Source: Typhlomys cinereus
Taxonomy: Eukaryota; Chordata; Mammalia; Rodentia; Platacanthomyidae
Length of the DNA stretch: 64,000 nt
Reading direction: 5' to 3'
NCBI GenBank assembly: GCA_023101885.1
Contig: JALPQD010000142.1
Coordinates: forward strand, 2,322,454 to 2,386,453
The notes under the pieces are model-generated. The model was not told the DNA's origin. It saw only the letters and a program-made list of their open reading frames with translations, and made no database searches. Each line of letters starts with the position of its first letter. Position 1 is the first letter of the stretch. Made by a program: the position numbers and the translations under genes. Of this stretch, positions 46,967-56,553 are shown in pieces.

Positions 46967-48181
46967 TAGGTGGATCCTAATATCAAACCCACTTAGTGAC
47001 ACACTCAAAGATAAATCTCTGTAATACTTACAGTAATTGCAAAGATTATAAACAGGAGGGAAGGGGAAGGAGGGCCCTGCCAGCAACAAGGAGAGAGGGG
47101 ATCATGTTACAGCAGATAAAAGAGGTCACCATCAAATACTGTAAGTAAGTAATAAAAAGTTCTGGTTAAACTCACAGAGTTTCCTTCTTGGCTACTTGCA
47201 ACTGATGGGGCATGATCTCACCAGAAAGGGAGGGCATAACGTCTGGCAGATAGAAGGTAATCATCCTGCAAATGCGATACTGATCCCCCCCTCACTTTTA
47301 TTCCGTCTACCTTTGAATCTACTCTTATAATAAGACTCTATTTTAACAGCCTTTTATCTCTGGCCAAGGGGAGACATCCAATACCCATCAGGATGGAGTT
47401 AAGGGTGGTACAGAAGCTGCAATCTCCCACTTTTATTCCGTCTACCTTTGAATCTACTCTTATAATAAGACTCTATTTTAACAGCCTTTTATCTCTGGCC
47501 AAGGGGAGACATCCAATACCCATCAGGATGGAGTTAAGGGTGGTACAGAAGCTGCAAAACTGAAAAAAAACCAACAAACCAATATTCAGAACATCAGAGA
47601 CTCTACATCAACCACCTGGAACCAGGCCAGCCTAATCTCTCCCCATCCTATAGCTCAGGGAAATTTGTGGAAGGGGGGGGAAGATTGTAAGAGCCTATAG
47701 ATGGGGAGAAGCAACGATATGCAAGATACTCCACATAAGTTAGGGCTGAAGTAATCATAATAGGTCTTTGCATGACCTGCATAATGACCAACATATCATT
47801 GACATCCCAAAGTCTAGCATGGATCACAGGTACTAGGATCTTTAGAAGGAAGGGATTAACAGTCACAATAGTGTTCCTATACTAAAGAGGAACACAAAAA
47901 AGAGCTCTAGCAATGCTACTTACACCTTACACCTCATCAGAGAGGAGGCGCAGAAGGGTGTTTGACATGCACACTAAAGGATGCTCCAGGGATGGGGGGG
48001 GGGAAGGAAGGGGAAAAGGGTGAAGGGAACAAGGGGATCCAAGGAGGAGTGGAGGGAGGGAGGGGAATGGGGTACTTATCAACTTTGTATGAGTGGAAGA
48101 AAAAAAAAAAACTGTAAATGGCCCATGTCCTCAAGTAATAAAACTTCAGTCATTTTAGTAAAACAAAAACAAAAAAAAAAC
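46967..48181 (+). other. L1 3'UTR and tail
   Basis: Non-coding part of the full-length L1. Besides the 135-bp duplication it holds a G-rich, purine-only stretch at about 47990-48075 and ends in AATAAAACTTCAGTC and an A-rich run. The same region occurs at 18879-19440 and, reversed, at 4020-4515. Confidence 0.88.
47293..47562 (+). repeat. 135-bp tandem duplication in L1 3'UTR
   Basis: CACTTTTATTCCGTCTACC starts at 47293 and again at 47428, and the text through GGTGGTACAGAAGCTGCAA is repeated almost perfectly. The older L1 at 5130-5255 has this block once. Confidence 0.93.
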
Positions 48182-48194
48182 CTTTGTCCTTATG

Positions 48195-48732
48195 TCCTAA
48201 TTTCATGGTATGTCACTTTATCACATAATTATTTAATGCATTAATGTGACTTGTCTTGCTCAGTCTCTGCCAATTGAATTTTGAAGTGTGTATTCAACTA
48301 TGAAACTATGTCTAAGAACTCTGGTTCTCAAGTAGAGACTTCCTATGCTATGGTTTCGGATGTATGCCAATCTGTAGCATTTATTAACAAAAATACATTG
48401 CAAATAATCATTATGCTCATATTGCAAATGTTAGAAGTTTAAAACTTTTCTGATTAAGCAGTATTTGCATTTTAAGATGATATGCATGCCCTTTGAGGTC
48501 ATAAGGAACTGAATAGATTTGATATTAACTCTGTAAATTCCTAAGTGATAATTTGGCAGTATAGAAGTTGTGGGAATGTACAGAAGGGTAGTATTGAAAA
48601 TGTTATTTGCTATATTAGCACAACTGCCTCTTATTTTAAAGGGTGAGTGTATATAAGTACAATTAGAATCATGAAGTCTTGTGATGTCTTCCATCAATTA
48701 ATTCAATAAATATTTTAGATTTATTGGGGTGT
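48195..48732. other. Unique non-coding sequence
   Basis: No gene or repeat recognised after the L1 target duplication. Confidence 0.5.
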
Positions 48733-48915
48733 GTAGTGTGTGTGTGTGTGTGTGTGTGTTTGTGTGTGTGCTTCTCTTCCCTTTCATTGTCTAACAATGT
48801 AGCCTGGGTTGTGTTTGGACTGATGTAGTTCAGGATAACCATCATCTCATAATGCTCCCTCCTCCCCTCCTTGGTATTTGAAGTGCTAGGATTGTGGTGA
48901 TGCAGTACCACCATT
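48733..48915 (-). mobile_element. GT tract followed by degraded B1-like SINE, antisense
   Basis: A GT run (48733-48769) is followed by CAATGTAGCCTGGGTTGTG, GTAGTTCAGGATAACCATC and TTTGAAGTGCTAGGATTGTGG, which read as a reversed B1. Confidence 0.55.
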
Positions 48916-50340
48916 AACTGGGATATGTTTTGATTTTTGTTGTCTTTCTATGAGTGAATGTTCCCAGATGAATAGCTAGACACCATTGATTTCACGTATT
49001 TTATTTTCAGTGCACATGTGATTTAAAGAATTAAGGTATTTTAAATCTTGTTATATTTTTCTTGTAATAGCACTGCAAAAATGATTTTCAGGGTACTGTC
49101 AAAAAAGTGCACAAAGATTAATACATGAAGTATGTAGTTGCTTACAAAAGTTGTACTTCAGAAACTAGAATTCTAGAAGGATTGAGTACGAATGAAATAA
49201 AGATGAAGTTCTCTATTTTCAGATACACATATTTTGACTTAAAATGCTTCAGGTTTTATTTCAATGACATATTCTGAAGCAAATAGAAACTGTGGGCCTC
49301 CCAATATGCTTTTTGAGAGAATTTTTGCTTGGGTATTCAGTATGTGAGGAATCTCCTCTGCTTTAATAGTATAATTAGTTGATGACTTATGATGTCTGGT
49401 GAGTATTTGAACCACTTACAGGGCTTCATGATGACACAAATGTCTTGTGATGTCTAAACTACACTAGAACAGGTGCTGCTTGTCCAAGGTACTCAGAATG
49501 AACTTCAGGACTTAACACATGTCAGCTTTGGTGCTCCCAAGCTCTTCTAATGTGAATGCTAGAAAGGATTAACAAGAAAAAGGGCAACAAACAAAAGTGT
49601 CTTCACTCATTGTTTCCAAGAAACCACAAGATAAAATGAGAGACAGGCCCTAAATTTCGAAGCAAAAATTGAAGTACTTGAATAGCACTTAAAAATCACA
49701 TTTCATTACTCTTTTGCACACATTCCTTAGGGCAGGATTCTGTTTTCTACAGATTTAATAAAGCAAAAGTATTTTGTCAAAATTACCAGACATTGGGACT
49801 GAAAATAAAAAATACACATTATTTTGATGTTTAGAGAAAATATTTATGATTATGAGATTGTTTTTCTCTTATTTTAATATTTCACTACCAATATGTGTTT
49901 AACTTTCTAATTAGATCTTATTGGTTGATTAAAAACAAGTTCATTTCTAAATTACTTTGGGCTTCTTATGGTTCCTTAAATTGTATCAGTTTTCAAAATA
50001 CATGAAAGTAATATTTTTCTTAATATTCAGTCTACTTCCTAATGATTATTAATAAAACAATGAGTCCATGTTTATTTCTAAGCCAGTGAGATTTCTGTCC
50101 TAAGCTTTTCATAATGATAATTGGACAGTTTTAGAGCAACCTTGCTAAAACAGGTTCTGAAGGTCAAGGTCATCCCCCAGGGCTGAGATTACTTTGAAGA
50201 AACACATCTTATCTTTATCCTCCACAGAGATAAGGTCACCAGCAGTTCCCCCTCCAACTCTTTGTTCATGAAAGGATATGTAATACAGGAGACTAGTAAG
50301 AATACCCAAGGGAAAAGAATTACCTTCTTATACGCAATTT
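48916..50340. other. Unique non-coding sequence
   Basis: No supported gene or mobile element. The sequence is AT-rich without clear low-complexity tracts. Confidence 0.5.
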
Positions 50341-50712
50341 CCTATTTATAATTTTGTATTGGTTACTCTTTCCTGTCACTGTGAGAAACCACCCAAAGTC
50401 AAGCAATTTAAGGGAGAAAGGGAGATTTATTCAGTTTATGATTCCAGAATGAGTTACAGTCTTTCAGGACAGAAGTAGCATGGCTGGCTACAGAAACTGG
50501 AAGAGGCCTGGATCACATCCATCCAGGAGGCTTAGAGCTGCAAGTCTACCCACTGTAAAAGACCTCTCTTGGAAGTAGGGTGGAGTTAATCCACCTCAAG
50601 GCCCACCCCCCTGTGACTGCGTTTCTCCAAAAAGCTCCACCTCCTAAAGATGCCATGACCTTCCCAAACACATGAATCTGTGCGGCATACCTTGACAAAC
50701 CATGACAAAGTT
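50341..50712 (-). mobile_element. MaLR LTR, antisense
   Basis: CAAGCAATTTAAGGGAGAAAG, ACCTCAAGGCCCACCCCCC, AAAAGCTCCACCTCC and ACCTTGACAAACCATGACA give the reversed LTR order, including the end that reads TGTCATGGTTTGTCAAGG on the minus strand. Confidence 0.75.
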
Positions 50713-50942
50713 ATATAAAAATTTCACAAGTAAAACAAAAGGAAGAAATGTAATTGATTAGTGATTAGTTTACTGAATGTTTTTTCTTATTGTGGAAGAA
50801 GTTTCAGAATGTTATATAGGACCATTTTTATACATTTCAAATGGTGTTTTCTTCTTTGAGTACAGTCAGCTTGAGGCCGTTAATGCTTTCTTTTATGAAG
50901 ATGTCAGAGAGTTTTAGAACCTGCCTTTCTGTTCAGTACACA

Positions 50943-51005
50943 GGTACAAACCTGTAATCCCTAAACCAAGAGGTTAAAACTGAAGCACTATGAGTTCCAA
51001 GGCAG
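50943..51005 (+). mobile_element. B1-like fragment
   Basis: ACAAACCTGTAATCCCTAAAC and CTATGAGTTCCAAGGCAG match a short internal part of B1. Confidence 0.4.
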
Positions 51006-51887
51006 AAGTTCCTACAAATGGGGTAGTTCCAGTCTGTGCTGTAGTTACTGACCTCTTCACAGTTCCCCTCATCCTCCTCCTGCTTCTGACTTCATACTTG
51101 AAAGTGAGTCTTATGCTGACCCATCAACTGCCCATGTGTAACTTATCCTTTCCATACAGCCAAAGGGTGAGGCTAGCAGGCCGAGAACACCAGTGTTCTT
51201 CACCGTAGTTTGGGGACTTCCAAAGATTCATACTTCATTCTAAACAGATTAGCTGTACAAAAAATATTCATTCCTACATCTCCTATCTTTGCTACAACTA
51301 GTCTGTAGCCGTTGTCTGTAGTACCCATATCCACCCCATTTCTGATGTGATTGACCAAGTCTAGTGAAATGATTGTAATCATGGAATTTCTCTTCCGATT
51401 TTACTACAAATTAAACTAGTGAAATTCCCTTGATTCATTTAACCAGTTATGAAGTTCTTTATGAAAGAAGCTATTGATTTAGTCTTAAGGAACAGTCTAC
51501 CTTCTTTTCTTCATTCCTCCCTTTCGCACTTTTTTTTTCCTTACCTCCTTCTTTCCTGTAATTATTTTTTTTTGTTATTAATTAAGAGAGGCTTTCATCA
51601 TTTTTTGGTGATTTTAAAGCTGTGTAGTTTGTTCTTTATTCCCAAACATTTTATTCTACATTTTGGTAGATCTTGCATCTCCTACCTTTTTATTGAAAGA
51701 AAATTATTCCATGAATATTACTCTTAATTTTTCCTTTTCAGCTTCTTGACATAAGCAAGTCTTGTGGATCAAACCTCTAAGGCAAAAATCTTGAGTAATA
51801 CAATTTCCTCATTTTCACTGTTAGCACACACATAAGTGAATGTTCTCTTTTGCTTAGACTAAATCAATAAGCTACTAATTAACCTTC
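51006..51887. other. Unique non-coding sequence
   Basis: No gene or repeat recognised. 51510-51560 is pyrimidine-rich. Confidence 0.45.
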
Positions 51888-52230
51888 TGTCATAGTTAGG
51901 TAGAGGTGTTGATGTGATGGTTGAGGGTTCAAGCTCTAGGCACATTAGTAGATAATTCATTGTTAAGCCCAGAGAGACCCTGCAGGGATTGTTTAGTCGA
52001 TGGAGAAGGCCCAACCAATGGTGGGTGGAACTAGGCTCTGGACAGGTGAATAAAATACAGAGAGCTGGTTGAGGAAGTTGGCATTCTTATGTATACTTGG
52101 TTAGACTGTCCTGCCAAGCTGGACAAGTCCTGCTAAGCTGTAACCAAATTATCATAAGAGAATAAATCCCTTATTCCCTTTAGCTGTTTGATAGTAACTT
52201 TATCAACAATGTTGCAGATTATCTGTAATA
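51888..52230 (+). mobile_element. MaLR LTR 1 of a four-LTR array
   Basis: It starts TGTCATAGTTAGGTAGAGG, carries CCAACCAATGGTGGGTGGAA and AATAAATCCCTTATTCCC, and ends just before GAATTTGGTATCAGAG, where internal sequence begins. Confidence 0.85.
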
Positions 52231-52426
52231 GAATTTGGTATCAGAGAAATGGGGTGTTGCTGATTATTCTAGCTATGTAGCTTTTGTGGATTCCGAATGT
52301 TTTTGTTGGAGAAATTTGGAGATGTTTAAAGACTTTTGTGGATGCAAAAATAGTTTTACAAAGTTTAATGGGCCTTTTGGAAAATAGTGATGCTGAGATA
52401 TAGTGATTCTGTGGTTTGAAACACAG
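52231..52426 (+). mobile_element. MaLR internal segment (5' part only)
   Basis: GAATTTGGTATCAGAGAAATG...GGCCTTTTGGAAAATAGTGATG parallels 52815-52985. It stops at LTR 2, so the rest of the internal region is missing. It is non-coding. Confidence 0.8.
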
Positions 52427-52814
52427 ACACAGGTGTCAACTTGATAGTTAAGGGTTTGAGCTGTGGGCACATTTGTAGAGAATTAATAAACCCAGAGGAA
52501 ACCTGTAGGAGATTGTCTAGCTGACGGGGTAGGTCCAGCCCATGGTGGGTGGGACTAAACCCTGGAATAAAATACTCAGAGCTGATTGATAAAGTTGGCA
52601 TCCTTGTGTATACTTGGCCAGACAAGCTGATCGATCCCTCTCTTGGCCACAATGTAGAGATGGTGTGGCCAATTCTCTCAGCCCTGGTGTTGGTGCAAGC
52701 TCTCTTGTCAAGCTGAACTATGAACAGTAATTGGACTATTGTGAGAAAATAAACCCCTTGTTCTCTTAAGCTGTTTATGGTGATTTATCAGCAACCATGC
52801 AAGAGAACTGCAAT
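52427..52814 (+). mobile_element. MaLR LTR 2
   Basis: ACAGGTGTCAACTTGATAGTT, CAGCCCATGGTGGGTGGGAC, AATAAACCCCTTGTTCTC and the end CATGCAAGAGAACTGCAATA define it. Confidence 0.85.
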
Positions 52815-54364
52815 AGAATTTGGTGCCTAGGAAGTGAAGTGTTGCTGATAAATCTAGCTATGTGGGTTTCATGGATTCTGAATGCTTTTGTTGAAATATT
52901 TTGGAAATATTTGAAGACTTTTGTGAATGCAAAAAGGTTCGAGCAGAGTTCAGTGGATCATTTGGAAAATAGTGATGTTGAGAGAATAATGGGTTGTTTG
53001 GACCTAGTTTGTGATGAAGAAAATGAGGAGTTTGATGAAGTTGAATTTAAAGGTGATGGACTGGTTTGACTGATAAAGGAGAGCTGTTTTGACAGCCTCA
53101 AAGCTTTGGATGAGGAAAGAGAGGCAGCAGAGCAGCTTCCACTGTTTCAGTTAGGAGAATTATTGAAGGAAAACCTAGTGCTTTGCATTGGGACAGTGGA
53201 AGACATGAACAACACCGAATGGTGATCCCATGGTTTGAAAATCTGGATTCTTTCAGGGACCAAAAATCCAAGCTGAATTCATTTCTTTCCCTTTGGAAGT
53301 TTTGGCTGCCTAGAAAGAGCCTTTTCCAGGGTCAGTACACTAAAGTTGGTACAGCTGTGGCTCAAGTGGACCAAGCTACATTTCAACCTCACAGTGGAAT
53401 CTGGCAGCCTCCCCCACGTGGTACTGGTTTTGCTATACAATTGAGGGTCTATGGAGAGCAGCAAAAGCTTGGCGCCAAGTGGCAGGTGTAGAGTTCCTGT
53501 AAGGAAAGGTGAAGCTAATAGCTGCACAGGCAAACCCAGAGTACTGTTGGAGATGGCAGAACCATGGGATGTATGCTGAGGATGGCTGCAAGTGGAGATT
53601 CAGCCTAGTTCAGAGGAACTCTGCTTCTACAACTTTGAGCTGCAAACGAGGACTGGGAATTCCTGGAATCTTTGAGCCACCATGACTATATGATGAGCAA
53701 CAGAAGATGGACATTAAAGTACAGAATGGGAATTCGATTTGCTGGACTTGATTCTAATTTGATATTTTCCTATTGTGTCAAGCTAGGTCTGTTTCAATGT
53801 TTTATCTGTGTTAAAGTATTTAACTTATTTTTACTTGATAGACTTCTAGAGTTAAAAGATTTGAGATATTTAAAGAAATACTTTCATTCCAACATTTTAG
53901 TAACTGAACTTTTAATGATTGGCATTATAAATTTGTCTATGAAGTGTATTTTTATTTTTTTTTTTAATTTTTTTTATTATTATTATTTATTCAACCGTGT
54001 GCATATGCGTGTGTATGTGCGTGCGTGTCTGCATGTGTATGTCTGTGTATGTGTAGAACCACGGACGAATTTGCGAACCACCATGGGCGCCTCCACCTCC
54101 TTCTTGCCCCGGGATTCACAGGCTCCGCCCTACCAGGACCAGAAGCGCAGGCCGTCCCCGCTTCCGCCTGGCGTCTATACGTGGGATCTGGGATCCGAAC
54201 TCAGGACCTTCCGCCTGCAAGGCGGAGGCTTAACCCCTGAGCCACCTCTCCAGCCCCTGAAGTGTATTTATATTTTTAAGATAATTTTTACACCTATGGA
54301 GAGAGGGATTGAAAATTACAGTTTAAAAGTGCTATATTTTCATGGGAAGTTGATAAGGGTTGCA
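52815..54364 (+). mobile_element. MaLR internal region (longer), with nested SINE
   Basis: It opens GAATTTGGTGCCTAGGAAG. It has no gag, pol or env-like reading frame: the longest frames (52797-53069, 53183-53491) are short and unlike retroviral proteins. This is usual for MaLR internals. A young SINE splits it at 53952-54257. Its 3' half is paralleled by 54791-55500. Confidence 0.78.
53960..54257 (-). mobile_element. Young CpG-rich SINE, copy 5
   Basis: It is antisense, with GAACCACGGACGAATTTGCG and a head ending CTGAGCCACCTCTCCAGCCCC. Flanking repeats begin TGAAGTGTATTT at 53940 and 54258 and continue with one mismatch. Confidence 0.92.
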
Positions 54365-54790
54365 GTGTCATATTTAGCACAGGTGTCAACTTGACAGTTG
54401 AGGGCTTGAGCTCTGTTCATATTTGTTGAGATTTTGTTGTTGAGTTAAGCCCAGAGCAAGTATGCAGGAGATTGTCTAGCTGATGGTGAAGGCCCAGCCC
54501 ATTATGGGTGGGACTAGGTTCTGGAATAAAATACAGAGAGCTGTTTGAGAGCATCAACATCCTTGTGTACACTTGGGCAGACATGCTGGTCTGGCAAGTA
54601 AGGATTGTCTCTCTCTCAACCATAATGTAGAGAGGCTGTGGTCAGTTCCCTATGCCCTGATATTGGTGCATGCTCTCCATCAAACTGAATGATGAATTGT
54701 AATAAGTCTATTGTAAAAAAAAAAATAAACCCCTTGTTCCCTTAAGCCATTGATGGTGATTAATTAACAACCATGCGGGCAAACTGCAAC
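54365..54790 (+). mobile_element. MaLR LTR 3
   Basis: It starts TGTCATATTTAGCACAGG, holds CCCATTATGGGTGGGACTAG and AATAAACCCCTTGTTCCC after an A-run, and ends AACCATGCGGGCAAACTGCA. Confidence 0.85.
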
Positions 54791-55570
54791 AACCCAGATC
54801 CCCAAAAGCCCAAGCCATTTCTTGCCCTTTGGAAGTTTAGGCTGCTTAGAAAGGGACTTTTCCACAGTCAACAATGTTACAGCTGTGGTTCAAGTGCACC
54901 AAGCTACTTTTCAACTCACTGCAGAGTTTGTCAGCATTATCCAGGAAGTACCAGTTTTGATGCACAATTAAGGAATTCATGGAGAGTAACAGAAACTTGG
55001 CACCAAGTGGCAAGCTTGGAGTCCCTGCAAAGGTATGTGAAGCTTTTAACTACAGAAATGAATTCAGAAGTGTTGTTGGAGTTGCTAGAGACATGGCATC
55101 TATATTGAGGACAACTTTGAGTGGTGATTAAACCGGGTCCAGAGAAACTCTGCTTGTATAATTTGAGCTGAAAAGAGAGACTGGGATTTCCTAGAACCTT
55201 TAGTCCCCATGACTATGTGATGAACAACAGAAAATGGACATCAAAGTACAGGATGTGGTATTTAATTTGCTGGACTTAATTCTAATTTGGTATTTTCTTA
55301 TTATGTCATAATAATTCTATTTTGATGGTTTATCTGTGTTGAAGTATTTAACTTATTTTTACTGATAGACTCTTCATTTCTAACATTTTAGTAACTAAAC
55401 TTTTAATGACTGACATTTTAAAATTGATGATAAAATCTTTTAATTTCAGACTTTTAGATTTAAAAATTAAATGTATTTATATTATCAGATACATTTAACA
55501 CCTTGAGGACAAGGTGAAGGCTACAATTTAAAAGTGATATGTTCTTGTGTCAAATTGACCAGGGGTAGAC
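54791..55570 (+). mobile_element. MaLR internal segment (3' part only)
   Basis: TTGCCCTTTGGAAGTTTAGG, GGCACCAAGTGGCAAGC and TGACTATGTGATGAACAACAG run parallel to 53290-53940. The 5' part of the internal region is absent after LTR 3. Confidence 0.8.
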
Positions 55571-55935
55571 TGTCATAGTTAGATACAGATATCAACTGGA
55601 TGGTTGAAGGTTAAGCTCTGAGCACATTTGTATGTAATTAATATTTAAGCCTAAATTGAACCTGCAGGAAATTGTGTAATTGATGGAGAAGGTCAACCAA
55701 TGAATAAAATACAGAGAGCTGGTTGAGGAAGTTGGTGTCCTTCTGTATACTTGGTCAAATATGTTGGTCTGGCAACCAACATGTTTCACTCTCAACTGCT
55801 ATGTGGATATGAGGTCAGTTCCCTTGGCCCTTGGTTTTGCTGTGAGCTCTTTTGCCAAGCTGGACAGGCAACTGTAACTTATTCCCTTAAGCTATTTGAT
55901 GGTGATTTTTATCAGCAGCCATACAGGCTAACCTC
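55571..55935 (+). mobile_element. MaLR LTR 4
   Basis: It starts TGTCATAGTTAGATACAG and carries AATAAAATACAGAGAGCTGG and TTCCCTTAAGCTATTTGATG. It has lost the AATAAACCCC signal seen in LTRs 2 and 3 through a small deletion. Confidence 0.82.
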
Positions 55936-56226
55936 AGTACCTCCCTGTTTTAGTCTTGTCCTAGTTGAGGAAGAAAAATAATAACTCAAATTACATCATA
56001 TATAAACACTATTGTGAGTCTACAGGTTTGGCCCCTGATGCCTTTACAAACCTACACTTCCTCTAACTTTGTAGACCTTATGTTTTCATCACTACATAAC
56101 ACTAGGCTGTCATTTCAATGCCTTCATGCTTTGTGCCTTGAATCTGGAGCCTACTCATCTCTGGTGTTGTCAGGCTGACTCTTAGCAGACAGGCTATCTG
56201 TTGTTAATCTATTTACTTCATCACCC
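55936..56226. other. Unique non-coding sequence
   Basis: No gene or repeat recognised between LTR 4 and the palindromic LTR pair. Confidence 0.45.
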
Positions 56227-56553
56227 TGTTATGGTTTGAACAAGAGTTGTTCCCCACAGACTCATATGTTTGCAACCTTACCAGTTGCTAATCTTTGGGA
56301 AAATTGTGGCACCTCTATGAGATGGAGCCTTACTGGAGGAAGGCATGTCAACAAGGGGTGGGCAGAGAGAGCAAGTGCAAATTGAGAGGAATCAGGGTTG
56401 TGCTACCAAACCTCAAGGCCCACCCTTTGTGACATGCCTTCCTCCAGCAATTTGCCACCTCCCAAACGTGCCACAACTTTCCCAAACCTTAGCATGGGTA
56501 AAAACTGAAACACTGAGCCTGTGGGGAGACGACTTACTTTCAAACTATGGCCT
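56227..56553. repeat. Palindromic pair of MaLR LTR fragments
   Basis: 56227-56365 reads sense (TGTTATGGTTTGAACAAGAG...TGGAGGAAGGCATGTCAACA). 56416-56553 reads antisense (GACATGCCTTCCTCCAGC...TTACTTTCAAACTATGGCC). The arms are about 140 bp with a spacer of about 50 bp. Confidence 0.78.

Larger units (their letters stand above)
39824..48181 (+). mobile_element. Full-length L1 retrotransposon (dead), with nested SINEs
   Basis: Flanking direct repeats CTTTGTCCTTATG at 39811-39823 and 48182-48194 mark the ends. In order it holds two 5'UTR monomers (39824-41392), ORF1 (41393-42788), ORF2 (42846-46966), a 3'UTR with a 135-bp duplication and a purine-rich block, and an A-rich tail. Two young SINEs sit inside it at 42357 and 45440. 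Removing these, the element is about 7.7 kb. Multiple frameshifts and stops make it non-autonomous. Confidence 0.93.

Noticed and set aside
53672..54394. 240-codon open frame on the + strand
   Set aside because: It runs through MaLR internal sequence and then an antisense SINE (53960-54257). The protein text is SINE translation that recurs at 7229-7567 and elsewhere.
51888..55935. CRISPR-like or minisatellite array
   Set aside because: Repeat units are 340-430-bp LTRs with unequal, partly homologous spacers. This is a retroelement array in a mammalian genome.
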